Shown here one piece after another: positions 1-8,727 of a stretch of DNA of 64,000 nucleotides (position 1 is its first letter; every line of letters begins with the position of its first letter). The position numbers and the translations under genes were made by a program. Under the pieces are notes generated by a model, which ran no database searches, was not told the DNA's origin, and was given only the letters and a program-made list of their open reading frames with translations. The stretch is taken from NCBI GenBank assembly GCA_027943245.1, contig JANDJZ010000057.1:1-64000 (forward strand). Reading direction: 5' to 3'. The stretch comes from Acanthamoeba sp. SK_2022b. Its lineage: Eukaryota; Discosea; Longamoebia; Acanthamoebidae.

Positions 1-1316
1 GAACCCGCCGTCGCGTTGAGGATCAGCGTGCCGCCGTTTTCGGCGCTGAGGGTTTGGATCTCGAAGATATCGTCTTCTTTCTGGGTATTGATATCGCTGG
101 CGATGATGAGCTTACCGCCGCGCGCGGTGACGTTGGCCTGCAGCCCAGTGAGATCGCCGTTCAGCGTCGTGTGCCCGGCGGTGTTGATCACCTCGCCTTC
201 GCCGCTCATCTTGTTGCTGAAGACGTAATTGCCGTCGGTATGGTTAAAATACACATAGCTGCGGAACAATCCGCCCCGCAGGGCGATCGCCGTCTGGGCA
301 TCGATAGTGCCTGCAGCGCCCGCCGCGCCGAGCGTCGGCTCGGTCAACCCGGTGCCGGTATCCATGTTGCCGCGGCTGCCGATAATCAGCGCGCCGCGGT
401 TAGAACCGGAGCCGGTCTTGCCCAGCACCACTTCGTTGCCGCCGGCGGAGAATGTCCCGCCGTCCATGACCGCCAACACGCCATTGCCGTAATCGCCGAC
501 GTTGACGCTGCTGCCGCTGGTAAACCGTGAGCCGTTGCCGGCGATCGTCAGCTCGGCGGTTTTACGCGCGCCGGAGACGCCCGCCACCTGAATATTACCG
601 ACGTTGACCGCGCCGCCGTTCAGCACGTCCAGATCGCCGTAAAGCGTGAGCGCACGGCCGACGTTCCACTGGGAATTGGCCCCCGTGACCGTGGCTTTCG
701 GGCTCAGCGTATCGGTCTCGCCCGGCCCGCTGCCATTACCGATGCGCGCGTCAAAGGCGGTATTCAACACCGCGCCGTCTTCAATCGCCAGCGTGGATCG
801 CGCCCCTAAGTCGGTGCCGACGCTGAGAAAATTGCTGGTGACGCGGGAACCGGCGCCGGTGGCGATCAGGTGGCTGTCATAGCCGCGCGTGGTGCCGACC
901 ACGATCTCTTTCGCGCTGGCCAGCGCGCCGTCCTCAACCCGCAGGGTGCCCCGCCCCAGATTCAGGCCGCCGCGCAGCACGAACTGATCGTTCACCGCGT
1001 TCAGCTCGGCATTCGGCCCGCGGACCGTGACCAGGCTGTCATGAATTTGGCCGTTGAACATCCGGCCGATATTGATGTTATAGGCGCTGATCTTGCCATT
1101 CTCGATCAGCAGGTTGCCGCTTTGATTGCGGCCGACGTAAACATCCCCGGTGTAGGCCAATGATTCGGTAATTTTTGAGTCGCCGTCAAAAATAGCATCG
1201 TCTGCGCGAGCGATATCGGCGGGCGCCAGCATCAACAGCGGCGCGGAAAATAGAGCGAGGTAAAGTTTGGAAAGCGGTGTTTTAACCGCTAAAGGGTACG
1301 ATGTCTTGTCATTCAC
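1..1316 (-). CDS. Autotransporter adhesin, N-terminal part (truncated by window edge)
   Basis: An open minus-strand frame runs from a GTG start at 1316 to the left edge, about 438 codons without a stop. A CGGAGAT ribosome-binding site lies upstream of the GTG; the overlapping ATG frame closes after seven codons. The N-terminus has a signal peptide (hydrophobic stretch LYLALFSAPLLMLAP, likely cleavage after IARA). The rest is Gly/Asn/Ala-rich and built of short repeating strands with NVG, DGG and TVTG turns, typical of beta-helical passenger domains of AIDA/pertactin-type autotransporters. The C-terminal beta-barrel, if present, lies outside the window, so the class is inferred from the passenger only. 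It probably acts at the cell surface. Ligand unknown. Confidence 0.8.
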   Translation of the reverse strand, partial: MNDKTSYPLAVKTPLSKLYLALFSAPLLMLAPADIARADDAIFDGDSKITESLAYTGDVYVGRNQSGNLLIENGKISAYNINIGRMFNGQIHDSLVTVRGPNAELNAVNDQFVLRGGLNLGRGTLRVEDGALASAKEIVVGTTRGYDSHLIATGAGSRVTSNFLSVGTDLGARSTLAIEDGAVLNTAFDARIGNGSGPGETDTLSPKATVTGANSQWNVGRALTLYGDLDVLNGGAVNVGNIQVAGVSGARKTAELTIAGNGSRFTSGSSVNVGDYGNGVLAVMDGGTFSAGGNEVVLGKTGSGSNRGALIIGSRGNMDTGTGLTEPTLGAAGAAGTIDAQTAIALRGGLFRSYVYFNHTDGNYVFSNKMSGEGEVINTAGHTTLNGDLTGLQANVTARGGKLIIASDINTQKEDDIFEIQTLSAENGGTLILNATAG

Positions 1317-1511
1317 GGGCTATCTCCGTACTCGTTGGCGTGATGGCGCGAAATTTATTGTTATGGGTAAACTCACTGCGCTAGAGGAAGTGTGAGGCGT
1401 TATTTCGCGCACGCCGGTTTAGTGATCGTCGAAGTAAAAGCTTATTGCCCCCCGGCGCTGACGCTCCGACGATGGAAAACCAGGAAGCGGAAATACCGCC
1501 CCCAAAGCGAA

Positions 1512-1826
1512 TTATTTATGCGTGACCACCGGCGTACAGGTCGGCGCGCTCAGCGACGGCGACGAACCTAAAATTCCCGGCATCATCAGCGACGAGCAAT
1601 CGAAAATACGGCCCTTTTCCGTGGTGGCGCGATATGAAAGTTTTTGGCCGCCCAGCGCATCCGGCTGCGCGCCATTGACGTTGGTCACGGTAATTTCGTC
1701 CGACGAGCCCAGGCCCAGCATTTTGGCGGTTTCCGCCTGCAGCAGTGGAATGGCCTGATCGGTTTTCAGGGTGGAACAACCGGCTATCATCATCGTCGCG
1801 GTTAAAGCGATAAGTGGTTTCTTCAT
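1512..1826 (-). CDS. Small lipoprotein of unknown function
   Basis: The 104-residue product starts with a lipoprotein signal peptide ending in the lipobox MIAGC, with Cys17 as the predicted lipidated residue; Ser at the next position favours the outer membrane. The mature part (about 88 residues) has two further cysteines, in DCSS and APTC, that could form a disulfide. I do not recognise a named family. It lies 195 bp downstream of the autotransporter start, on the same strand, so the two could share a transcript. Upstream it faces the divergent response regulator at 2002. Confidence 0.8.
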   Translation of the reverse strand: MKKPLIALTATMMIAGCSTLKTDQAIPLLQAETAKMLGLGSSDEITVTNVNGAQPDALGGQKLSYRATTEKGRIFDCSSLMMPGILGSSPSLSAPTCTPVVTHK

Positions 1827-1922
1827 AAATTATCCTTTATAACCAATCAGTTAAAATTATCGATTGGCTTTATGTTTTCTCTTATCCAAATCCTCGAATA
1901 ATATATTTCCCTTTCCTAAACG

Positions 1923-1950
1923 AAAAAACCCTCCTAAAGTAGGGAGGGTT
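1923..1950 (-). terminator. Terminator-like hairpin between divergent genes
   Basis: An 8-bp stem (AACCCTCC / GGAGGGTT) is followed on the minus strand by six T. It lies about 100 bp upstream of the lipoprotein start and points towards it, so it could be a leader attenuator or end a short RNA starting near 1990. No protein-coding gene on this strand ends here. Confidence 0.5.
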
Positions 1951-1990
1951 GATAATAATTCATCAGACTTATCTGAACTGTGAAGGCGAA

Positions 1991-2004
1991 AGGAGAATCC
2001 TTTG
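1991..2004 (+). promoter_or_regulatory. Ribosome-binding site deciding a TTG start
   Basis: AGGAGA at 1991-1996 lies five bases before TTG at 2002. No ATG or GTG in this frame is near a comparable Shine-Dalgarno sequence, and the receiver domain begins immediately after this TTG, so translation of the response regulator very likely starts at TTG. Confidence 0.75.
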
Positions 2005-2634
2005 GGGCAGGATTATGCGTTGGTCGTTGATGACCATCCATTGGTAGCAAGCGGCATCGCTAATTTTCTCAGCACGCATTGCCGATTCAAACAGGCGCAT
2101 GTGGTGACCAATGAAGAGAATTGCTACCGTCATATTAGGGAAAATGGCCCGCCGCGTTTACTGGTGATTGATTTTTGGCTCTCTTCCGGTACAGCGTTGA
2201 AATTACTCAAAGAAGTAAAACAACGTTATCCGCAGGTACGGATTTTAGTGGTCAGCGGCGACGAGAATAACGATATCTGGCAGAAAGTGCACAATGCCGG
2301 CGGGCACGGATTCGTATTAAAAAACGAGCCACCTGAATTATTCGCCAGGGCGGTTTTTGCGCTAAATAATAATCAGGAGTGGTTCCCGGAGGGAAATGAA
2401 CTTGCTATTAAAAGCAGCCATGACCATTTAAATAAATTCAATTTAACGCCGAGGCAAATCGACGTATTAACCATGATGTTGCGCGGCCTACCAAATAAAA
2501 GAATCGCGACACAACTCTCTATTTCCGAACCTACCGTCAAAGAACATATCAGCAATATATTGAAAAAGATCGGCGTCAACAGCCGGGTAGAAGCCATCAC
2601 GCTGTTGCACGGCAAACGGGATCCGTCGTCATGA
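2002..2634 (+). CDS. NarL/LuxR-type response regulator
   Basis: The 210-residue protein has an N-terminal receiver domain (about residues 5-120) with the acidic pair in VVDDHP, the phospho-acceptor Asp in LLVIDFWLSSG and the conserved Lys in FVLKNEPP. A linker leads to a C-terminal GerE/LuxR helix-turn-helix (LTPRQIDVLTMMLRGLPNKR ... SEPTVKEHISNILKK). It is thus a DNA-binding output regulator. It overlaps the hybrid kinase by 4 bp (ATGA), so the pair is translationally coupled and likely forms one phosphorelay. The target genes are not visible; the divergent lipoprotein and the autotransporter beyond it are plausible candidates by position only. Confidence 0.9.
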   Translation: MGQDYALVVDDHPLVASGIANFLSTHCRFKQAHVVTNEENCYRHIRENGPPRLLVIDFWLSSGTALKLLKEVKQRYPQVRILVVSGDENNDIWQKVHNAGGHGFVLKNEPPELFARAVFALNNNQEWFPEGNELAIKSSHDHLNKFNLTPRQIDVLTMMLRGLPNKRIATQLSISEPTVKEHISNILKKIGVNSRVEAITLLHGKRDPSS

Positions 2635-4415
2635 GGTTTTTCCAGAATTTACAAAATGATGGTATCTCCCCACGCGCGCAGATCCGCCTGCTGGACAACA
2701 CCTTCATGCGGCTGGTATTCAGTTTCACAGCCGTGCCTTTCGTCGGCATCCCGTTCGCCATCTGGATTTATTTGCTGGGTGATGAACTCGGCCCCACCAT
2801 TACCTGGATCATCGTTTACCTGCTATGCGCCGTGGCGATCCGAATATGGCACCGTCGCTACCTGCATGAGGCCAAGGAAAATGATGAAGACACCGTGCTG
2901 CGCCGCTGGCTGCCGCGCATTAATAAGGTGGCGTTTATTCACGGGTTAGGGATCTCATCACTCTATTTAATTACGCCGCAGACCCATAACTTTGACTTTT
3001 TTCTGCTGCTCAATATCAGCATCGCCGCGATCGTCGCCGCCAACGCAACGCATCTGACGCCGGTTATCAGCACCTTTACCCGCTTTTTCTTCGCCTCCTG
3101 GGGGCTGCTGAACCTCGGCATCATCTGCCGGCTGGAAGACGTGATGTTCATCGTGCTGATGCTGAACTTGCTGTACGGCTTCGCCATTTACCGCCACGCG
3201 TTAACCTCGCATGCGTTCTTTATCCAGCAGGCGTTGCTCGAAGAACAAAGCTCGCGCCTGGCGGAGCAGTTCCGCCAGGCTAAAGAGGAGGCGGAACAGG
3301 CGCTGCTGGACAAGAACCAGTTCCTGACCACCGCCAGCCACGATCTGCGCCAGCCGGTGCACGCCATGGGCTTTCTGATCGAAGCCATCATCCACAAAAA
3401 CCGCGACGACAGCCTGACGCCGCAGCTGCTGGATCTGCAGCAGAGCGTGCGTTCGGTGCATTTGATGTTCAATTCACTGCTCGATCTCAGCAAGATCGAA
3501 TCCGGCAACGTACGCACCGCCGCCACCCATGTGGATATCGGCGCCCTGCTCGACTCGGTGATCACCCTGTTCCGCGAAGAGGCCAACAGCCGCGCCCTGG
3601 CGCTGCGCACCTGGCGGCCCAAACGGCGCATCAGCGTGATGGGCGATCCGCTGCTGGTGCGGCAATCGTTGATTAACCTGATCCAAAACGCCCTGCGCTA
3701 CACGCAACAGGGCGGCGTGCTGATCGCCATCCGCCCGCGCGGCGCCGAGTGCCTGGTGGAAGTGTGGGACACCGGCGTGGGCATCGCCGACGAAGAGAAA
3801 AGCAAAATCTTCTCCCCTTACTACCGCCCCGAACTGGCGTGGAAAATCGACAGCGCCGGCCACGGGCTGGGGCTGGCGGTGGTGGCGCGCTGCGCCAAGC
3901 TGATGAAGGTGAAGTACGGCATGCACTCCGTCGAAGGCAAAGGTTCGCGCTTCTGGATGCGCTTCACGCAATACATCGGCGAAGATAAAGCGCCGGAAAC
4001 CGCGGCTGCCTACGACAACACCGCCACGCCCATCCGCTATGCGCCGCTGCGCGGCGCCTGCCTGGTGGTGGACGACGATCCCTTGGTGACCTCCGCCTGG
4101 GAGAGCCTGATGAGCACCTGGGGCATCACCGTGCGCTGCGCGGCCTCCGCCGAGGAAGCCTTCGCCATTGTCGACGACGGTTTTACGCCGTTCGCCGTGC
4201 TGTGCGACCAGCGCCTGCGTTCCGGCGAGAGCGGTTTCGACATCCTGAAAGCGCTGTTCGAACGCCTGCCGGACGTGAGCGGCGCGATGGTCAGCGGCGA
4301 GTTCAACTCGCAGATATTGCAAGAGGCCGAGCAGGAAGGCTATCTGGTGCTGCGCAAACCGCTGGAGCCGGCCAGGCTGCATGCGCTGCTGACGCAGTGG
4401 GGGGCGGCATCTTAG
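2631..4415 (+). CDS. Hybrid sensor histidine kinase with C-terminal receiver
   Basis: A 594-residue membrane kinase. The first ~195 residues contain about six hydrophobic segments and no obvious periplasmic sensor domain, so it probably senses within or near the membrane. A coiled-coil stretch (EEQSSRLAEQFRQAKEEAEQ) leads to the HisKA dimerisation helix with the phospho-acceptor His in TASHDLRQPVHAMG. The ATPase domain shows the N box (LINLIQNALRY), the G1 box (VWDTGVGI) and the G2 box (GHGLGLAV). A C-terminal receiver (LVVDDDPLV, LCDQRLRSGESG, Lys in VLRKPLEP) completes it. There is no HPt domain, so either the receiver is regulatory or a separate HPt protein is used. Partner: the regulator at 2002. 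Confidence 0.92.
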   Translation: MRFFQNLQNDGISPRAQIRLLDNTFMRLVFSFTAVPFVGIPFAIWIYLLGDELGPTITWIIVYLLCAVAIRIWHRRYLHEAKENDEDTVLRRWLPRINKVAFIHGLGISSLYLITPQTHNFDFFLLLNISIAAIVAANATHLTPVISTFTRFFFASWGLLNLGIICRLEDVMFIVLMLNLLYGFAIYRHALTSHAFFIQQALLEEQSSRLAEQFRQAKEEAEQALLDKNQFLTTASHDLRQPVHAMGFLIEAIIHKNRDDSLTPQLLDLQQSVRSVHLMFNSLLDLSKIESGNVRTAATHVDIGALLDSVITLFREEANSRALALRTWRPKRRISVMGDPLLVRQSLINLIQNALRYTQQGGVLIAIRPRGAECLVEVWDTGVGIADEEKSKIFSPYYRPELAWKIDSAGHGLGLAVVARCAKLMKVKYGMHSVEGKGSRFWMRFTQYIGEDKAPETAAAYDNTATPIRYAPLRGACLVVDDDPLVTSAWESLMSTWGITVRCAASAEEAFAIVDDGFTPFAVLCDQRLRSGESGFDILKALFERLPDVSGAMVSGEFNSQILQEAEQEGYLVLRKPLEPARLHALLTQWGAAS

Positions 4416-5245
4416 CGGGCCAGATGACGCAGCAGGCCTTCAAGGTTACGCTCCCCCTCCGGGGTTTGCGCACCGGCCTTCAGCCCGCCGCGAATCAACC
4501 GCTCCGCGGCCGGGCGTGCGAACAATCCCGCCCAGGCGTCGTGCTCGCGATAAAAACCGGCCTGCAGATCCGGCGCAGGCATCGCCTGTTTGGCCGCCGC
4601 AATCACGCCCGCAGGCAATGCCGCGATGTTGCGCGCTAACCGATCGACGAAATCATCCAGCTCGGCGGCAGGCAAGGCGCGGTTAATCCAGCCGTAGCGT
4701 TCTGCGGTAGCGGCATCGATGAGATCGGCGCCCAGGATCACTTCCAGAGCGCGGCCGCGCGTCATTCGGCTCGTCAGATACTGCGTCGCACCGCCGCCGG
4801 GCGTAATGCCCATCAAGGCCTCGCACTGGGCCAGCCCCACCGCTTCCCGTGCCGCGAAAGCCATATCGGCCGCCGCCACAAACTCGGCGCCGCCGCCGCG
4901 CGCCAGCCCAGCCAGCTTAACGAGAGTGACCTGCGGCTGGCTGCGCAGCAGTTCGCCAAACGCCTGGAACGGATTAAGCCCCTCCGGCGCGTTGCTCGCC
5001 AGTTCGTCGAAAGCGTGCGGCTCATCGATCAAGGTCATGTCGACGTGAGCGATGAAAAACGCTGGGTTCGCGCTCTGGAACACCAACACGCGCGTATCCG
5101 GATCGTCACGCACCGCGAGCAATAAACGGCTGATTTCCGACATCAGCGCCACATCAAGCACGTTTACCGGTGGGTTATCGATAGCGATCGTCATCACGCC
5201 GTGCGCATAAGACAGCCTGAGTTTGCTGAAATCTGTATCTGTCAT
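4412..5245 (-). CDS. Enoyl-CoA hydratase/isomerase family protein
   Basis: A 277-residue crotonase-fold protein. The oxyanion-hole region is seen in KLAGLARGGGAEFVAAADMA and a second glycine-rich stretch is MGITPGGGATQYL. The C-terminus has the usual helical cap. Classical hydratases have two catalytic glutamates; only one (in GGGAEF) is clear here, so an isomerase or other crotonase reaction is possible and the substrate cannot be named. It is convergent with, and overlaps by 4 bp, the hybrid kinase gene. It is divergent from the HxlR regulator at 5368, with palindromes between them, so that regulator probably controls it. Confidence 0.85.
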   Translation of the reverse strand: MTDTDFSKLRLSYAHGVMTIAIDNPPVNVLDVALMSEISRLLLAVRDDPDTRVLVFQSANPAFFIAHVDMTLIDEPHAFDELASNAPEGLNPFQAFGELLRSQPQVTLVKLAGLARGGGAEFVAAADMAFAAREAVGLAQCEALMGITPGGGATQYLTSRMTRGRALEVILGADLIDAATAERYGWINRALPAAELDDFVDRLARNIAALPAGVIAAAKQAMPAPDLQAGFYREHDAWAGLFARPAAERLIRGGLKAGAQTPEGERNLEGLLRHLAR

Positions 5246-5264
5246 CTCAATGTCCTTTTACCTG

Positions 5265-5318
5265 GGGTACAAGTGCGGGTTATTCGTACCCTGTTTCGAA
5301 TGGTATACTTTGCATACC
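5265..5318. promoter_or_regulatory. Two palindromes between crotonase and HxlR genes
   Basis: GGGTAC at 5265-5270 is mirrored by GTACCC at 5286-5291. A second dyad, GGTATACTTTGCATACC, spans 5302-5318. Both are in the 122-bp divergent promoter region. HxlR proteins bind dyads as dimers, so these are candidate operators for autoregulation and for control of the crotonase gene. This is inference from position and symmetry. Confidence 0.5.
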
Positions 5319-5367
5319 TGGCGTCAATTACGCACCTTAAGCATCCCAGGGATGCAGGAGGATACCG

Positions 5368-5730
5368 ATGGATAAGACCGATGTTGTTTACCGCGCCGAC
5401 TGCCCAAGCCGCATCGTGCTCGATCAGATTGCCGATAAATGGTCCATGATGGTGCTGGAAGTGCTGCGCGAGCCGCAGCGTTTCAACGCCATCAAGCGCC
5501 GTCTGGATGGCGTTACGCAACGCGTGCTGACCCAGACACTACGCAAGCTGGAACGCAACGGCATGGTGCATCGCAAAGTGTTGGACGGGCGGGTGCTTGG
5601 CGTCGAGTATTCGCTGACGCCGCTTGGCAAATCCCTGCAGGGGCCGTTCTCGGTACTGTTCGACTGGACGTTAGGGAATATCGAGGCGATTCAGGAGTGC
5701 CAGCGCAAGTATGATGAGCAGGACGAGTGA
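5368..5730 (+). CDS. HxlR-family winged-helix transcriptional regulator
   Basis: The 120-residue protein has the HxlR signature: a Cys near the N-terminus (RADCPSR), then IADKWSMMVLEVLREPQRFNAIKR and GVTQRVLTQTLRKLERNGMV, forming the winged helix-turn-helix, and YSLTPLGKSL in the wing. The single N-terminal Cys is at the position used for thiol sensing in some members such as YodB and HypR, so redox or electrophile sensing is possible but unproven. It is divergent from the crotonase gene at 4412-5245. Confidence 0.9.
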   Translation: MDKTDVVYRADCPSRIVLDQIADKWSMMVLEVLREPQRFNAIKRRLDGVTQRVLTQTLRKLERNGMVHRKVLDGRVLGVEYSLTPLGKSLQGPFSVLFDWTLGNIEAIQECQRKYDEQDE

Positions 5731-5934
5731 TGCGATCCCCAAAGTCTTTCACTTGCAGGAAAACGAGGGTTAGGCAGCCATCGGGCTATCAGGCCATGAT
5801 GAATCGCTTAAACAGCAGCTGCTGGATGTCCTGATGGTGTGACAATGGAGTCAATACAGTGCCTTACGGTACGCGTGTGCTCAAAGGCCACCTGCTGTTC
5901 CAATGCAATCCCTTAATGTTGAGCACTGTAATGC
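5731..5934. other. Non-coding scar without recognisable gene
   Basis: Two hundred bases with stops in all frames at short distance. It is directly downstream of the antitoxin remnant at 5935-6090, where a cognate toxin gene would be expected, but I see no toxin-like reading frame. Probably decayed sequence from an earlier insertion. Confidence 0.4.
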
Positions 5935-6090
5935 TTAAAGCCCATCCAACAGCTGTTCCTTCGAGAACACACGCCCTTCCGCTTTATCCTTCTCTGACAG
6001 CATCAGCAATTTCAGCAGAGCAATGGCGTTCTCTCGCTCCTGCAACTGCTCATAGGATTCTATAACGTAGTTGATGGTCTCTACTTTCAT
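5935..6090 (-). pseudogene. Phd/YefM-family antitoxin remnant with internal deletion
   Basis: A 51-codon frame on the minus strand starts with ATG at 6090 and ends with TAA at 5935. The first residues (MKVETINYV) match the start of a Phd/YefM antitoxin subgroup, and the C-terminal half (IESYEQLQERENAIALLKLL ... GRVFSKEQLLDGL) matches its end. The usual middle segment of about 25-30 residues, which forms most of the DNA-binding fold, is absent, as if deleted in frame. No toxin gene is recognisable beside it. It lies outside the 14-kb element, next to the attachment repeat. The family assignment is from memory of the subgroup and needs an alignment. Confidence 0.6.
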
Positions 6091-6224
6091 CGTATCCCCA
6101 GGCGCTATCAATCATACCAAGGTCTGAACATAGGCCATATTTCGACCACAAACAATAATCTGCTTTACCCATAACTTACCTCAATGGCTGACAACAGGCA
6201 GAAAAGATATGGCCATATAAAGAA

Positions 6225-6250
6225 AAACCCTCTGTAAAAACAGAGGGTTT
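6225..6250 (-). terminator. guaA: Perfect hairpin, probable original guaA terminator
   Basis: A 10-bp perfect stem (AAACCCTCTG / CAGAGGGTTT) with a 6-base loop is followed on the minus strand by a T-rich tract. It lies 45 bp beyond the left attachment repeat. Before insertion of the element this would have been just downstream of guaA, so it is likely the displaced native terminator. Confidence 0.7.
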
Positions 6251-6294
6251 CATTCACTTCGGCCTAGTTACGAACAGGCTGCGGGAAGTGTTAA

Positions 6295-6310
6295 ATCACT
6301 CCCACTCAAT
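6295..6310. repeat. Attachment-site direct repeat, left copy
   Basis: ATCACTCCCACTCAAT here matches ATCATTCCCACTCAAT at 20360-20375 with one mismatch. The right copy is the last codons and stop of guaA (read on the minus strand), so the element integrated in the 3' end of guaA and regenerated that end. Sequence just right of this copy becomes AT-rich, marking the element boundary. Confidence 0.8.
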
Positions 6311-6368
6311 TATATTGTTATAATTAATTCTCATTAAAATCATATAGTTATAAAAAAACCTATCGGCA

Positions 6369-6388
6369 ATACCATAATAAATACCATG
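6369..6388 (+). repeat. ATACCAT(A/G) boxes near the left end
   Basis: ATACCATA at 6369-6376 and ATACCATG at 6381-6388 match boxes clustered between the integrase gene and guaA (20078-20227). They could be arm-type binding sites for the integrase at both ends of the element. This is inferred from the shared word and its location only. Confidence 0.45.
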
Positions 6389-6441
6389 TCAGGAAGATGA
6401 TCCCATTCCTGAATGAAACGGCCTAAACGGCAATAACTTTA

Positions 6442-8727
6442 CTACCGATCCAAGAGAGGAGTGAAAAGGTCTTGAAGAGCTCTATCGTCAAACTTCTCCC
6501 GCTCTCTCTTGTTCGACGGTGGGAAACTCGGGGAGGGAGCGGGACTGCTCCGGTCTTCAATCTCGCCGATTCGGTCCTCGATGTCGGAGACGGCGCGACT
6601 CAAAACATCTTCCGGCACGCCGAAACGGGGCGCGAACTTTTTGAGGGCATCGATACGATCCGATAAGGAGGACTCGCTATCATCCTCGCTGATGCGACTG
6701 GTATTCTCCTCGAACTCTTCTAGCACAGCGGCTTGCAAGGCATGGTTGATGCTGGACGGCAGCCCTTGCGCTGCATCCACTGCATCCACGAGCGTGGAGA
6801 GCATGTCACTCGAACACCAGCGTATAGTGTCCGTGATCGCCTTCTCAAGGAGCTCCAATAATTCGGTTTCGTATATGAATGGCCGCCCATATCCCTTGTC
6901 ACCTAGCCGACAAAATATGTCGATCAAGGCCTCTCCATCCGACCATGCACCAAAGCCCTGCTGTGGATTGCGGGCAATCGCCATAATGCTGTCAGCAAAT
7001 GCCCGCTCGTTCGTGAGCCGCCACCAGTCCATCAATATCCCCAGCCGTTTGGAGTTTGCAGCATCGTTGTATTCAAGCGACCGCGCATCGCCAGCTCGCG
7101 GGCGCCAGTGCGGACGCGTTTCGATCATATCCAGCATGCCAGTGCAGGCTAGGGCGATCTTTGTTTGATCGTCTTCGCTAAGACCGCGCGGATACACAAA
7201 ATCCCACAAACTCGACAACCAGTCTATGGAGACTGCTGTAGGGACAAGACGAATTAATAGCTCTGTGTCCAACAGATAGGATGAGAGATAATCCTTGAGC
7301 GAAGGATTGAGAAAAGAAACCCTTGGTCCGCTGATGTTGACAATGTTGACGAAGCTACCTTCTAGGATGCGAAGGGCTTCTTCGAAGTCCTTAGGCCCGT
7401 GCGGTAGGCCATAGGCTGTGCTCATCGCTGTATGTAAGGGCTCGAAAGACAAGCGAAGCGTGCCAAGGGGCACTCCATACTCCGTGAGAAAAAACATCGC
7501 CATCAAGAGGTGTCTGCACCGATGATCGATGTGTGTCCGGAATGCGGTATCCCAAATCTGGCTAGGGTTATTCAGAGCACCGATAAAGGCCACAGCATAG
7601 TCTGCGGGTTCGATATCACCAATGCGAAATGCATCGGTCATAGCCTCGATGACACGCGGGTTATAGTTCTTGTGATCAACAATTTCCGCAAGCTTCTTGC
7701 TTTCCAATAGCGCACGGATATGCGACTGTGGTGTCTCTGACACGAGTAGATGATTGTAAAGAATCCTCGCCTTAATCCGGCGCGTATAAACACCAACATC
7801 GAGAACGTACTTCGTTACATCGAGGCGCTGGTCGCCAAGATGTTCGGAAACCCTCCGGGCTTCTTCAAAGATGTACCCCCGCGTCGTCAGAATAAAACGA
7901 GCATTTGGGGAGCGACGTACTCGGCTCATGAACCGCGCTAAATCAGAATCCTTGTGCGCCAGAGCTTGCCGGTCGAGGGCAACCCTTCCTAGGAAGTCGT
8001 CGAAAAGGAACACCTGCTTTTTGCTGTCGCTAATGGCCGCGAAGCCGTCCTCTAGACTACGGATGGGAACGAGCTCCCACTCCTCACTCAGGAATGTGTA
8101 ACATAGCATCTCGGCCAGTGTCGTTTTACCAACACCCGGGGGCCCTGAGATGATAAGAAGCCGATGCTTCTCCAGCGTAGCCAGTGATTGATCGAAGCTC
8201 GGGTTTGATGCGTAGACACGGACCTTCTGTTCAATATCTTCTCGCGTGAACGCTGCAAAGGTATGGGCCGCCGCGCGTACGACTCGGTCTAGAACACCCG
8301 CACCTGAAAGCCACAGTTTGATGTGCGACTTGAGAATATCTGGGTACTTCCGGAGAAGACCGTTGAGGTCCTCCGGACCAAAAATATCCGCTTCCGACCT
8401 CAGGCTGGGCCCTATAAGCGGAGTGAGCTTACCCTTTCCAAGTGGGGTGAACTTACAGGAAGTCGCTAAAATGTAGCGAATCGGAGCGAGCTTATCGATT
8501 GAAAATCGCTCACGCTTCATAGTGGCTATCAACTTACCGAACGGCGAACCTTCATAATGCTTCGCCTGTAGAATGACGTTACCATTAGCCTGCGCGTGCC
8601 GGCCATCAATCCCGCCATCCGGCCCTGCGCAGAATGCTTCGAAGCGAAGTCCTTCTTCTCGTCCTATGAGGTCTCGAACAAGATCCTCAAAGTCGGCCGA
8701 TGATAGATTTTTGAAATCGTAACTCAT
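6442..8727 (-). CDS. Mrr-like restriction endonuclease fused to STAND-type NTPase
   Basis: The 761-residue protein starts with a PD-(D/E)XK nuclease domain of the Mrr type: DFEDLVRDLIG (residues 12-22), GPDGGIDGRH with the metal-binding Asp41, and ILQAKHY with Lys56. From about residue 185 there is a P-loop NTPase: Walker A GPPGVGKTT (195-203), Walker B VFLFDDF (239-245) and an arginine-containing strand FILTTRG (278-284), as in nSTAND3 proteins. The remaining ~470 residues are mostly helical, with no repeat family I can name, and probably form the sensor. By analogy with STAND defence proteins, binding of an invader signal would trigger ATP-dependent oligomerisation and DNA cleavage. The start codon overlaps the stop of the upstream AAA_13 gene (ATGA), so the two are co-translated. 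No methylase is nearby. Function is inferred; the domain calls are firm. Confidence 0.85.
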   Translation of the reverse strand: MSYDFKNLSSADFEDLVRDLIGREEGLRFEAFCAGPDGGIDGRHAQANGNVILQAKHYEGSPFGKLIATMKRERFSIDKLAPIRYILATSCKFTPLGKGKLTPLIGPSLRSEADIFGPEDLNGLLRKYPDILKSHIKLWLSGAGVLDRVVRAAAHTFAAFTREDIEQKVRVYASNPSFDQSLATLEKHRLLIISGPPGVGKTTLAEMLCYTFLSEEWELVPIRSLEDGFAAISDSKKQVFLFDDFLGRVALDRQALAHKDSDLARFMSRVRRSPNARFILTTRGYIFEEARRVSEHLGDQRLDVTKYVLDVGVYTRRIKARILYNHLLVSETPQSHIRALLESKKLAEIVDHKNYNPRVIEAMTDAFRIGDIEPADYAVAFIGALNNPSQIWDTAFRTHIDHRCRHLLMAMFFLTEYGVPLGTLRLSFEPLHTAMSTAYGLPHGPKDFEEALRILEGSFVNIVNISGPRVSFLNPSLKDYLSSYLLDTELLIRLVPTAVSIDWLSSLWDFVYPRGLSEDDQTKIALACTGMLDMIETRPHWRPRAGDARSLEYNDAANSKRLGILMDWWRLTNERAFADSIMAIARNPQQGFGAWSDGEALIDIFCRLGDKGYGRPFIYETELLELLEKAITDTIRWCSSDMLSTLVDAVDAAQGLPSSINHALQAAVLEEFEENTSRISEDDSESSLSDRIDALKKFAPRFGVPEDVLSRAVSDIEDRIGEIEDRSSPAPSPSFPPSNKREREKFDDRALQDLFTPLLDR

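Noticed and set aside
6295..6310. Search for a tRNA gene as attachment site
   Set aside because: No cloverleaf-forming sequence at either end; the repeat is the guaA 3' end.
6509..7168. 219-codon plus-strand frame opposite the STAND nuclease
   Set aside because: Shadow frame; Ser/Arg-rich with no motif, while the minus frame has clear domains.
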